Positions 21,947 through 30,331 of a stretch of 48,595 nt of DNA are shown here, piece after piece. Under the pieces are notes generated by a model, which did no database searches, was not told where the DNA came from, and worked only from the letters and a program-made list of their open reading frames with translations. Source of the DNA: Hymenobacter actinosclerus (GTDB lineage Bacteria > Bacteroidota > Bacteroidia > Cytophagales > Hymenobacteraceae). The translations under genes were made by a program, and so were the position numbers. The first letter of the stretch is position 1; the number at the start of each line of letters is the position of its first letter. The DNA is taken from contig NZ_FOHS01000008.1 of NCBI RefSeq assembly GCF_900111515.1, positions 1 to 48,595 on the forward strand. The letters run 5' to 3'.

Positions 21947-23083
21947 ATGAAAACCGCTTTTATTGATTTCTTAACCCGGCTGGGGCCGCTGGCCGGGGCC
22001 GGGCTGCTGCTGCTGCTGACGACGGCCTGCGGCACCGGCGGCAAGGCCGACGACCCGAGCCCAGAGTCGTTTGCGGCCCCCACGCCCTACGTGCTGCTGG
22101 TGCCGCCACTGTTTCCGAAGCCGCTGCCCCAGCCCGCCGACAACCCGCTGACGGTGGAAGGCATTGAGCTGGGCCGTCATCTGTTCTACGAGAAGGCCCT
22201 TTCGCTCGACAACAGCAAGTCGTGCGGCTCGTGCCACCAGCAGAGCAAGGCCTTTACCGACGGGCTGGCGCGGGCCGAGGGTGTGGGCGGCACCCGGCAC
22301 GCCCGTAGCGCCATGCCGCTGCAAAATCTGCTCTGGGAACCGCGTCTGACCTGGGACGGGGCCCACACCAGCCTGGAGCAACAGGCCCGCGTGCCCATCG
22401 AAAACCCGCTGGAGCTGCACCAGCCCCTGACCGCCGGCGTAACGCGGCTGCAAAAGCTGGCCAAGTACCCCGACTTGTTCGGTAAGGCGTTCGGCACGAG
22501 CCGGATAACCGAGGAACGGGTGCTCAAGGCCCTGGCCCAGTTCGAGCGCACCCTGGTTTCGGGCAACTCGCGCTTCGACCGCTACAACCGCGGCGACCAG
22601 GACATCCTGACGCCCGACGAGGTGCGCGGTATGGAGCTGTTCAGCATTCACCCCAACGGCCGCATCCGGGGCGGCAACTGCAGCGACTGCCATGGCGGCA
22701 CGCTGCAAACCGACCGCAACTTCCGCAACAACGGTATCTCCAGTTCCTTCGGCGCCGACCTGGGTTTGGGCGGCCTCACGGGCAAATCCACCGACAACGG
22801 CAAGTTCCGGGTGCCCTCCCTCCGCAACATCGCCCTCACGGCTCCCTACATGCACGACGGCCGCCTGGCCACCCTCGAAGACGTGCTCGACCACTACAAC
22901 GAGCACGTGCAGTTCAGCAGCCCCAACCTCGACCCGCTCATGCTCAATACTACTAACGACCCGCTCCAAATCAGCCCCAACCTAGAACTAACGGCCCAGG
23001 AAAAGCGCCAGATCATCGCCTTCCTGCACACCCTAACCGATGAGGACTTCGTGAAAGACCCCCGGTTCGCGGCGCCGGAGTAG
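21947..23083 (+). CDS. Di-heme cytochrome c peroxidase / MauG-MbnH-like protein
   Basis: A 378-residue exported lipoprotein (lipobox LLTTAC, Cys28) of the bacterial di-heme cytochrome c peroxidase/MauG superfamily. Two heme c sites are visible: SCGSCHQQS (Cys93, Cys96, His97) and NCSDCHGGT (Cys245, Cys248, His249). Family segments include ELGRHLFYEKALS, SCHQQSKAFTDG, NLLWEPRLTWDG, RTLVSGNSRFDRY, FRVPSLRNIALTAPYMHDGR and the final EKRQIIAFLHTLTD. In a peroxidase it reduces hydrogen peroxide; in MbnH/MauG-type relatives it forms a bis-Fe(IV) state to oxidise protein residues. The partner MbnP gene in the operon favours the latter. The ATG at 21947 starts the signal peptide. Confidence 0.88.
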   Translation: MKTAFIDFLTRLGPLAGAGLLLLLTTACGTGGKADDPSPESFAAPTPYVLLVPPLFPKPLPQPADNPLTVEGIELGRHLFYEKALSLDNSKSCGSCHQQSKAFTDGLARAEGVGGTRHARSAMPLQNLLWEPRLTWDGAHTSLEQQARVPIENPLELHQPLTAGVTRLQKLAKYPDLFGKAFGTSRITEERVLKALAQFERTLVSGNSRFDRYNRGDQDILTPDEVRGMELFSIHPNGRIRGGNCSDCHGGTLQTDRNFRNNGISSSFGADLGLGGLTGKSTDNGKFRVPSLRNIALTAPYMHDGRLATLEDVLDHYNEHVQFSSPNLDPLMLNTTNDPLQISPNLELTAQEKRQIIAFLHTLTDEDFVKDPRFAAPE

Positions 23084-23095
23084 GAGAGGGGCCAA

Positions 23096-23236
23096 GGGGC
23101 TAGTGGGTTGACTGACTGTCATCCTGAGCGCAGCGAAGGACCTTATCACGTGAGAACGGGTCGTTGTTACGGCCGTTCCTACGGGATAAAGTCCTTCGCT
23201 GCGCTCAGGATGACAGTCGGTCAACCCACTAGCCCC
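23096..23236. repeat. Nested hairpin repeat, GTCATCCTGAGCG family (copy 3)
   Basis: Outer arms of 16 bp (GGGGCTAGTGGGTTGA, 23096-23111, with 23221-23236) enclose perfect 28-bp inner arms at 23114-23141 and 23191-23218 (GACTGTCATCCTGAGCG..GAAGGAC). It lies between the convergent peroxidase and receptor genes and could terminate both. Translated copies give spurious 'CHPERSEG' peptides. Confidence 0.85.
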
Positions 23237-23257
23237 TCAGTTCATCCACCCACCAAC

Positions 23258-25777
23258 TCATCCGCCAAACCCGCCGCCACCGCCTTTCGGTGCGGCTTCG
23301 ATGCGGCCGGCTTTGGCCTTGCTGGCGCCCACGTACCAGGTGAAGCCCAGCCAGCCCACGCGGGTTTCGGCCTTGCTATACATGGTAGACTGCAAATCGG
23401 GCGAGTTGACTTCGGCGCGGCGCACCTGGGTGTTCAGCAGGTCGGACACGCGCAGGGTGAGGGCGGCGCGGTTCTGCCACAGGCGCTGGCGCAGGGCCAC
23501 ATCGAGGCCGCCGGTGGCCAGCTGCCGGCCCTGGGCCGTGAGCGTGGCCGAGCGGTAGGCGCCGGTCAGCTGTACGTCGAGGGTGGGGGTAGGAGAAAAA
23601 TTCTGGTTGAGGCGGGCCGTGCCGGTGAGGGCCTGGCGCGAGCCGGCGTCGGGGGCGTTGGTGTTCAGCTGGGCCCGGTAGAGCGAGCCGTTGGCCTGCA
23701 CCCGCCACCAGGCCGTAATCGGCTGGCTCCATGTTAGTTCCAGGCCCACGTTGGTGGTCGAGCCCAGGTTGCGGTAGGTTTCCACCAGCACCAGCCCGGC
23801 GGCCGGGTTTAGGTTCGTGGCTACCGTGTCCACATCGCGCAGGCGCTGAATGGCGTTGTTGGTGAAGCGCCCGAACAGCGTGGTTGTGATTTCGGCCCCG
23901 CCGGGCAAGCTCAGCTGGTGGCCCAGCTCCAGGTTGTGGCTGAATTCGGCCCGCAGTTCGGGGTTGCCGAGGCGATAGAAGCGCGGGTCCTGGTAGAGCG
24001 GCACGGCCAGCTGCTGCATAAAGTTGGGCCGGTTGAGGCGGCGGGCGTAGCTGAAGCTCAGCTGCTGGGGCTGCTCGGCGGCTTTGGCCGTGTCGCGCCG
24101 GCCGCCGAAGCGGTGGCTGAGACTGGCCGTCGGGAACAGGCCCAGGTAATCGAGGTCGAAGCGGCCCCGGCCGCCCTCCACGGCCCCGTTTACGCGGGTG
24201 TACTCGGTGCGCAGGCCGGCCTGGGCGTTCCAGCCCGCCCAGCGGCGCTGGTAGGTGGCATAGGCGGCCGGCACCGTCTGGCGGAAAGTATAGGCCAGCG
24301 AGCGGGCCGGGTCGCGCACGTAGCCGCCGGGCACGTCGGGCCGCTGGTTGAACAGGTCGGCCGAGCCGTGGCTGCGCTGCTGCTCGACCTTGAAGCCGGT
24401 TTCTATTTTACCCTGGTCGGCGGGCAGCGGCAGCGTGTAGTCGGCCTGGGCAAAGTAGATGTTGGCATCCACGTTCATTTGCTGCCGCCAGCTGTTGAGC
24501 GCGCCCGTCCCCAGCGTCTGGGTTACCGGAATATCGGCCCTAATCAGCACGGCGCCGGCCACGGCCGTCAGCTCGCGGCCGGGGTGCTGCTCCCAGCCGT
24601 GGCGGTAGCTGGCCACGTTTTCGAGCACCTTCACGTCCACGTCGAGCTGCTGCACGCCCTGCTGGGTGGCCGTCGGCTCGTCGGCGCGGGTCGTGCTCAG
24701 CAGCTGCTGGTTGTAGTTGAACTCCTGCTGCCAGGTCGGGTTCACGCTCAAACTCAGGCTCTGCTCTTTGCCCAAATCAAGGTTGAGGCCCAGGTTGAGG
24801 CTGTGCGAAGCGTCGCGCTCCTGGCCGTGGCCCTGCTGCCGGGTGGCTACCGGGCCGCTCGTCTGCTGGAAATCGGTGCGGTTGCGGTAGGTTTCGTCCT
24901 GGCGGTCGTAGCTCAGACTCAGGTTGGCCGGGCCCTGCTTGCGGTTGAGGTTCAGGCTGGCGTTGTACTTGTCGCCGGTGCCCCCGAGCACGCTGGCCGT
25001 GCCGTTTACGCCGTTTTTGGTTTGCTTTTTCAGGATGACGTTGATCACGCCCGTACCCTGGGCGTCGTACTTGGCCGAGGGGTTGGTCATCACCTCGATG
25101 CGGGCAATGCGCGAGGCCGGAATCTGGTCGAGGCGCAGGCCGGGCCCGCCGTTGGCGCCGCCGCTGGGCTTGCCATCAATAAGGATGGTCAGGTTGGAAG
25201 AGCCGCGCAGACTCACGGTGCCGCCCGCGTCCACGGCCACCGAGGGCACGTTGCGTAGCACGTCGGTGGCCATGCCGCCCACGCTGGCCAGGTCCTTCTC
25301 CACGTTGATGACGCGCTTGCCCGGCTCGTTTTCCACCGTGGCCCGCTCGCCCGTCACCGTCACGCCCTTCAGCTGGGTGCTGATGGACGCCAGCCGCAAG
25401 GTGCCCAGCGCCAGCTCAGGGGCGCCGGCCGTCAGCACCACCCGTCGCCGCAGGCCCTGGTAGCCCACGGCCGACGATTTGAGCAGGTAGGAGCCCAGCC
25501 CCAGCTGATCAAGCCGGAACAAGCCATTTTCCAGCGTCTCGGCCCCGGCCACGAAGCTCGAATCCTGGGCCCGCAGCAGCACCACGCTGGCAAAGGGCAA
25601 AGGCTGGCCGGTGCCCTGGTCGAGCAGCGTACCGCTGACGCGGCCGGCCGGCGCCGCGGGGGCCGGACCCTGCGCGGCGGCGCTGAGCGAAAACAGACCG
25701 AAAGTGAGGCCCAGCACGGGCACGGCGAGGAACCCCAGGCCCCGCGGGGCCCGGCTGGAAGTAGGGGAGGAAGTCAT
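23258..25777 (-). CDS. TonB-type outer-membrane receptor (OMP beta-barrel family)
   Basis: An 839-residue outer-membrane protein. After a signal peptide (ending near LFSLSAAAQG) comes a carboxypeptidase-like regulatory domain (GRVSGTLLDQGTGQPLPFAS; about residues 35-125), then a plug domain (MATDVLRNVPSVAVDAGGTV, LTILIDGKPSG, RIARIEVMTNPSAKYDAQGT, GVINVILKKQTKNG) and a long beta-barrel. This layout belongs to the Bacteroidota 'outer membrane beta-barrel family' related to TonB receptors. The C-terminus is a Gly-rich tail (KGGGGGFGG). The ligand is unknown; convergent placement next to the MbnP operon suggests but does not prove a metal link. The ATG at 25777 starts the signal; the frame is open 65 codons upstream. 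Confidence 0.85.
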   Translation of the reverse strand: MTSSPTSSRAPRGLGFLAVPVLGLTFGLFSLSAAAQGPAPAAPAGRVSGTLLDQGTGQPLPFASVVLLRAQDSSFVAGAETLENGLFRLDQLGLGSYLLKSSAVGYQGLRRRVVLTAGAPELALGTLRLASISTQLKGVTVTGERATVENEPGKRVINVEKDLASVGGMATDVLRNVPSVAVDAGGTVSLRGSSNLTILIDGKPSGGANGGPGLRLDQIPASRIARIEVMTNPSAKYDAQGTGVINVILKKQTKNGVNGTASVLGGTGDKYNASLNLNRKQGPANLSLSYDRQDETYRNRTDFQQTSGPVATRQQGHGQERDASHSLNLGLNLDLGKEQSLSLSVNPTWQQEFNYNQQLLSTTRADEPTATQQGVQQLDVDVKVLENVASYRHGWEQHPGRELTAVAGAVLIRADIPVTQTLGTGALNSWRQQMNVDANIYFAQADYTLPLPADQGKIETGFKVEQQRSHGSADLFNQRPDVPGGYVRDPARSLAYTFRQTVPAAYATYQRRWAGWNAQAGLRTEYTRVNGAVEGGRGRFDLDYLGLFPTASLSHRFGGRRDTAKAAEQPQQLSFSYARRLNRPNFMQQLAVPLYQDPRFYRLGNPELRAEFSHNLELGHQLSLPGGAEITTTLFGRFTNNAIQRLRDVDTVATNLNPAAGLVLVETYRNLGSTTNVGLELTWSQPITAWWRVQANGSLYRAQLNTNAPDAGSRQALTGTARLNQNFSPTPTLDVQLTGAYRSATLTAQGRQLATGGLDVALRQRLWQNRAALTLRVSDLLNTQVRRAEVNSPDLQSTMYSKAETRVGWLGFTWYVGASKAKAGRIEAAPKGGGGGFGG

Positions 25778-26304
25778 GGTGAAGGAAGGTTGAGTCGGAA
25801 AGTAAAGGCAAGCAGGGGCCGTTTCCGGCGGCCGCGGTTCCGCCGGACGGGCCTGATGGCCAGTGAATTCAGACGTGAAAAACAGGGGCACCAACCGCCT
25901 GGAAAGACGGGTGCCAGGAAACCGAAACATGCGGGGCGGCGGCGGGAAGCCAGGCTTCCGACCGGGGCCCACCCGCCCGGCCCGGTTGGCGCGAAGGCGG
26001 TGTTCGGTGGGGGCCGTGCCGGGCTCCGCTTGAGGAGCAGCCGCAGGGCCGGGTTCTACTTAATCAACAAGCCAAAGGTAACTAAAGGTACTATGCAACG
26101 CAAGGTACTGTTGAAAATAAATTCACCTTTCCCTATAAAGCGGCAGTTTTGGGCATTTAGGGCCGATTCGCCCGCAGGTTCAGGGGCTGAAGCGGGCTGT
26201 TGGTGGGGTAGATGGTGCTGCCGGGGCAGGCGTTGCCTAGGGCGCCGTTTTTTTCAGAGCGGGGCCGCATGTGCTGAAACTGGGGCTTAGGCCGCACTTG
26301 CGCA
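25778..26304. other. Long 5' leader and promoter region of the receptor gene
   Basis: This stretch between the divergent receptor and HlyD genes shows no coding frame of credible composition. It contains the receptor promoter (26073-26103) and so a predicted leader of about 290 nt, GC-rich, with no riboswitch that I can name. Confidence 0.4.
26073..26103 (-). promoter_or_regulatory. Bacteroidota-type promoter (-33 TTG, -7 TACCTTTG) of the receptor gene
   Basis: On the minus strand TTG (26101-26103) is followed after exactly 20 nt by TACCTTTG (26073-26080), fitting the TTG/TAnnTTTG consensus and spacing. The element lies in an AT-rich island inside otherwise GC-rich DNA. Confidence 0.6.
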
Positions 26305-26332
26305 ACCGAACAAGCTGTCCGGAAGCGGACAG
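26305..26332 (+). promoter_or_regulatory. Upstream activator site for the HlyD-TolC operon
   Basis: ACCGAACAA is followed by a perfect 7-4-7 palindrome, CTGTCCG GAAG CGGACAG (26315-26332). The same 28-nt element, 23 of 28 positions identical, occurs at 29361-29388. Both start 92-93 bp upstream of a sigma-54-like box. It is probably the binding site for the NtrC-type regulator encoded at 34853. Confidence 0.7.
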
Positions 26333-26396
26333 GTTTAGCAACCCATAATCAATGGTGAAGGCGTGTAATAATATGATAAGCAGTTGTTTGGAGAAA

Positions 26397-26412
26397 TGGC
26401 ACGGCCGTTGGC
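26397..26412 (+). promoter_or_regulatory. Sigma-54-like -24/-12 promoter of the HlyD-TolC operon
   Basis: TGGCACGGCCGTTGGC fits TGGCACG-N4-TTGC except that the C at -12 is G. It lies 37 bp before the HlyD ATG. The second operon has the same box with the same deviation (29454). Confidence 0.65.
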
Positions 26413-26448
26413 TGTACTTGGTAGAACCTTACTTCTACCTGTACGAAA

Positions 26449-27693
26449 ATGGACAGAGCCATTTCCCCTTCCACCCAAAACCACCGCCGGCGCCGCCGCT
26501 GGCTGCTGGGCGCGGGGCTGCTGCTGACCCTGGGCGCGGCCCTGCTGGCCTTCCGCACGGTGCTGCGGCCCAGCCTGGAGCGCAACGCTTTGCTGCTGGC
26601 CCGCGTGGAGCGCGGCAACGTGGAAGCCTCGCTCACGGCGGCCGGCGTGGTTATTCCGGCCCACGAGGCGGTGCTCACCAGTCCCATTGCCAGCACCATC
26701 CGGCAGGTACTGGTGGCCGTGGGCAGCCGGGTGCAGCCCGGCCAGCCGATAGTGGAGCTCGACCGGGAGCAAACCGCCTCGGCCCTGGCTAAGCTCGAAG
26801 ACGGCCAGCAGCAGAACCGCAACCGCGGCAGCCAGCTCCAATTGGCCCTCGAAAAAGCTCTGCACGATTTGCAGGCCCAGCAGCGGGTGCAAACGGTGCG
26901 CATTAACAGCCTGCAATCGGCCCTGCGCGACGAGCAGTATTTGCTGAAAGTAGGAGGGGGCACGGCCGAGAGCGTGCGCCAGGCCGAGCTGAATTTGCGC
27001 GTGGCCCAGTTGGAGCAGCAGCGCCTGACGGAGCAGATTGCCAACCAGCGGGCCGCCAACGCCGCCGACCGCCGCGAGCTGGGCTTCACGGTGCAGATGC
27101 AGCAGCGCAGCATCGAGGAGCTGGCCGGCAAGCTGGCCCAGGCCAACATCAGCAGCCAGCAGCCGGGCGTGCTGACGTGGGTAAACGACGCGCTGGGTAC
27201 CACCGTGCAGGCCGGCGACCCGCTGGCCCGCGTGGCCGACCTGACGCGCTTCCGCGTCCGGGCCACCATTTCCGACGCCTACGCCGACGCCCTGCGCCCC
27301 GGCGACCCGGTGGTCGTGCGCATCAACGACCAGGATTTGCGCGGCACCATCAGCACCATCAGCCCGGCCGTGGATAAGGGCACGGTGACTTTCTACGCCA
27401 CGCTGGCCCAGGACCACCACCCGGCCCTGCGCCCCAACCTGCGCGCCGACGTGTTTGTGGTCACCAAAGCCCACCACAACATCGTGCGGGTCAAAAACGG
27501 CCCCTTTTACCAGGGCGGCCGGGAGCAGCCGGTTTTCGTGGTGCAGAACGGCCAGGCCGTGCGCCGCACCGTGCAGTTCGGCGACTCCAACTTCGACTAC
27601 GTGCAGGTGCTCGGCGGCCTGCGCCCCGGCGAGGAAGTTATCGTCTCCGACATGAAAGACCACCTGGACACGCCTGAACTGACGATACAATGA
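26449..27693 (+). CDS. HlyD-family periplasmic adaptor of an efflux system
   Basis: A 414-residue membrane-fusion (adaptor) protein. A short basic N-terminus and one transmembrane helix (about residues 18-40, WLLGAGLLLTLGAALLAF) anchor it in the inner membrane. It then has the first half of a lipoyl/barrel-sandwich domain (VEASLTAAGVVIPAHEAVLT, VGSRVQPGQPIVELD), a long alpha-helical hairpin (about 115-240, rich in Gln/Ala/Glu) that docks to TolC, the second lipoyl half (PGVLTWVNDALGTTVQAGD), beta-barrel and membrane-proximal parts (LRPNLRADVFVVTKA). It links the ABC permeases encoded downstream to the TolC protein whose gene overlaps its stop by 4 bp (ATGA). Expression is probably from the sigma-54-like promoter. 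Confidence 0.88.
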   Translation: MDRAISPSTQNHRRRRRWLLGAGLLLTLGAALLAFRTVLRPSLERNALLLARVERGNVEASLTAAGVVIPAHEAVLTSPIASTIRQVLVAVGSRVQPGQPIVELDREQTASALAKLEDGQQQNRNRGSQLQLALEKALHDLQAQQRVQTVRINSLQSALRDEQYLLKVGGGTAESVRQAELNLRVAQLEQQRLTEQIANQRAANAADRRELGFTVQMQQRSIEELAGKLAQANISSQQPGVLTWVNDALGTTVQAGDPLARVADLTRFRVRATISDAYADALRPGDPVVVRINDQDLRGTISTISPAVDKGTVTFYATLAQDHHPALRPNLRADVFVVTKAHHNIVRVKNGPFYQGGREQPVFVVQNGQAVRRTVQFGDSNFDYVQVLGGLRPGEEVIVSDMKDHLDTPELTIQ

Positions 27694-29234
27694 AAACCTA
27701 CTTAGCTATTAGCTGTCAGCTGTTAGCTGTTAGCTTTTTCGGTCTGGAAGCCAATGCGCAGCGGACAACCATCGTCAAGCAGGATACAAGCACGAAAGCT
27801 GACAGCTATCAGCTACTAGCTAACAGCTCAAAGAACGAGGCTAACCGCTATCAGCTAACCGCTATCAGCTTGAAAACCGTTATCGACCAGGCGCTGGCCC
27901 AGTCGGCGGTGGCGTGGGGGGCGGTTACCAGCCGCGACCAGCGCTACTGGCAGTGGCGGGGCTACCGGGCCAACTACCGGCCCCAGCTGGGTTTGCAGGG
28001 TGTGCTGCCGGGCTACAGCCGGGCCGTTACGCCGGTGGTGCAGCCCGATGGCACCACCGATTTCCGGGCCGTGCGGCTCAACAACTCCAACCTGGCCCTC
28101 ACGCTCAGCCAGAATATCGGCCTGACCGGCGGGCAGGTGTTCGTGGCCTCGGAGGTGCAGCGGTTCGACGATTTCAACGGCAGCATTCGCCGCTACAACA
28201 ACCAGCCGGTGGCCCTGGGGCTGATGCAGCCGGTGGGGCGCTTCAACGAGCTGCGCTGGGCGCGGCGGCTGGAGCCGCTGCGCTACCAGGAAAGCGGCCG
28301 GCAGCTGGTGGAGGAGCGCGAAACCATTGCCCAGCGCGTGACGGAGCTGTATTTTGATGTGCTCAGCCAGCAGGTAAGCGCCCAAGTGGCGGGCCAGAAC
28401 GTGCAGGCCAACGCCGAGCTGCTGCGCCTGGGCCGGGAGCGGTACAACCTGGGCCGCCTTTCGCAAAGCGACCTGCTGCGGCTCGAACTCAACCTGCTCA
28501 CGGCTCAGCAGGCCGAAATCCAGGCCCGACTCGATGCCCAAAACGCGGCTGTGGAGTTGCAGCGCTACACCGGTCTGGCCGCCGAAAACCTGCGCCTGCA
28601 AGTTCCCGCCGCTCCAAGCCTCCCGACGGTGCCGCCCCCACTGGCCCTGAGCCAGGCCCGGCAGAACCGGGCGCTGGTGCTGGGCTTCCGGCGCCGCCTG
28701 CTCGAAGCGGAGCGCGAAGTGGCCCGGGCCCGCGGCACCACCGGCTTTCAGGCCACGCTCGCGGCCAACCTGGGCTACATCAACCAGGCCCCCAACCTCT
28801 GGGACACCTACGCCGCCCTGCAACAGCAGCAACAGGTGAGCCTGAGCTTCGCCGTCCCGCTCGTGGACTGGCGCCGGCGGCAGGCCATCGTAAAAACCGC
28901 CGAGCTAACCCGCCGCCAAGTGCAGACCGAGGTGCAGCAGGAGCAGGCCACGTTCGAGCAGGAAGTGCAGGTACAAGCCGCCCAGCTGGCCCCGCTGGCC
29001 ACCCAGCTAGCCCTGGCCGCCCGCGCCGATACGCTGGCCCGCCAACGCTACGCCATTGCCCAGGCCACCTACCAGGTCGGCCGCATCAGCCTCACCGACC
29101 TCACCATCGCCACCGCCGAAAAAGACCAGGCCCGCCGCAGCTACATTGAGGCCTTGCGTGCCGCCTGGGTGGCGCACTATCGGTTAAGAGCGTTGACGCT
29201 GTACGATTTTGAGCGGGGCGAGGCGCTGGAGTAG
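27690..29234 (+). CDS. TolC-family outer-membrane efflux protein
   Basis: A 514-residue outer-membrane channel protein of the OEP/TolC class with two tandem helix-strand repeats; typical stretches are IAQRVTELYFDVLSQQVSAQ, LGRERYNLGRLSQSDLLRLE and QRYAIAQATYQVGRISLTDL. It would form a trimeric exit duct for the HlyD/ABC exporter. The start codon overlaps the HlyD stop, so the two are translationally coupled. The N-terminus is odd: the signal peptide and the next 40 residues are encoded by AGCT-type repeat DNA that elsewhere in the window is intergenic (see 27703-27870), after which the family-like sequence begins near SLKTVIDQALAQS. Frame is intact throughout. Confidence 0.88.
   Translation: MKTYLAISCQLLAVSFFGLEANAQRTTIVKQDTSTKADSYQLLANSSKNEANRYQLTAISLKTVIDQALAQSAVAWGAVTSRDQRYWQWRGYRANYRPQLGLQGVLPGYSRAVTPVVQPDGTTDFRAVRLNNSNLALTLSQNIGLTGGQVFVASEVQRFDDFNGSIRRYNNQPVALGLMQPVGRFNELRWARRLEPLRYQESGRQLVEERETIAQRVTELYFDVLSQQVSAQVAGQNVQANAELLRLGRERYNLGRLSQSDLLRLELNLLTAQQAEIQARLDAQNAAVELQRYTGLAAENLRLQVPAAPSLPTVPPPLALSQARQNRALVLGFRRRLLEAEREVARARGTTGFQATLAANLGYINQAPNLWDTYAALQQQQQVSLSFAVPLVDWRRRQAIVKTAELTRRQVQTEVQQEQATFEQEVQVQAAQLAPLATQLALAARADTLARQRYAIAQATYQVGRISLTDLTIATAEKDQARRSYIEALRAAWVAHYRLRALTLYDFERGEALE
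27703..27870 (+). repeat. AGCT-type inverted repeat inside the TolC coding sequence
   Basis: Left cluster 27703-27736 (AGCTATTAGCTGTCAGCTGT and more) and right clusters at 27797-27835 and 27842-27870 (AAGCTGACAGCTATCAGCTA and more) are roughly inverse to each other, as in the intergenic copies at 34700-34770. Here the sequence is open in frame and encodes the signal peptide (LAISCQLLAVSFF) and a QLLANSSKNEANRYQLTAIS linker. Confidence 0.75.
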
Positions 29235-29244
29235 GGGCAACGTC

Positions 29245-29357
29245 GCACCCCACCCCCCGGCCCCCTCCCCTCCGGGAGAGGGGGAGCCAGACGCGAGAAC
29301 TGTTCTGCCAGAACGCACCCCCTCTCCCGGAGGGGAGGGGGCCGGGGGGTGGGGTGC
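29245..29357. repeat. Perfect 40-bp inverted repeat, CCGGCCCCCTC family
   Basis: Arms 29245-29284 and 29318-29357 are perfectly complementary; each contains CCCCCCGGCCCCCTCCCCTC and the complementary GAGGGG end. Loop 33 nt. Such elements give spurious 'PSPPGEG' peptides when translated. It follows the TolC gene and could terminate the first operon before the second regulated promoter. A relative with an AGCT-type core is at 34645. Confidence 0.85.
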
Positions 29358-29360
29358 ACT

Positions 29361-29388
29361 ACCGAACAACCCGTCCGAAACCGGACAC
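29361..29388 (+). promoter_or_regulatory. Upstream activator site for the ABC operon
   Basis: ACCGAACAA, then CCCGTCCG AAAC CGGACAC; 23 of 28 positions agree with the site at 26305. It begins 93 bp before the sigma-54-like box. A degenerate third copy (TTGTTCAAAACCGGACAG, 29496-29513) lies downstream of the promoter in the leader. Confidence 0.7.
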
Positions 29389-29453
29389 AATTTCCACCAC
29401 CCCGAATCATTTAAATCAGTGTCAAAATCATAAAAATCAGTGTTTTGCAAGTT

Positions 29454-29469
29454 TGGCCCGCTGCTTGGC
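29454..29469 (+). promoter_or_regulatory. Sigma-54-like -24/-12 promoter of the ABC operon
   Basis: TGGCCCGCTGCTTGGC has the same form as the box at 26397 (TGGC-x-CG-N4-TTGGC). It lies 68 bp before the ATG of the ATPase gene. Confidence 0.6.
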
Positions 29470-29536
29470 TACTTTCCTATAACTCCCTGCTTCCCTTGTT
29501 CAAAACCGGACAGCTTACCCGTTCAACTTCCGCCTT

Positions 29537-30286
<750 letters not shown>

Positions 30287-30331
30287 GGGCCGGAAAAACC
30301 AAAAACGTCGTCATCCAAGACCTCAACATTT

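Noticed and set aside
23108..23737. Long open frame beginning with 'CHPERSEG' residues
   Set aside because: Its first part is the translated hairpin repeat and the rest is antisense to the TonB-type receptor; such peptides are well-known artefacts of these repeats.
23918..25258. 446-codon open frame antisense to the receptor gene
   Set aside because: High GC content produces long antisense frames; composition (Gly, Val, Ala, His runs) is not protein-like and the minus-strand gene is clear.
26335..27690. 451-codon open frame antisense to the HlyD gene
   Set aside because: Shadow of a clearly recognisable HlyD adaptor; low-complexity His/Leu/Gln composition.
29177..29450. Overlapping frames with 'PAPSPPGEG' on both strands
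   Set aside because: Translations of the perfect 40-bp inverted repeat at 29245-29357, with no other coding signal.
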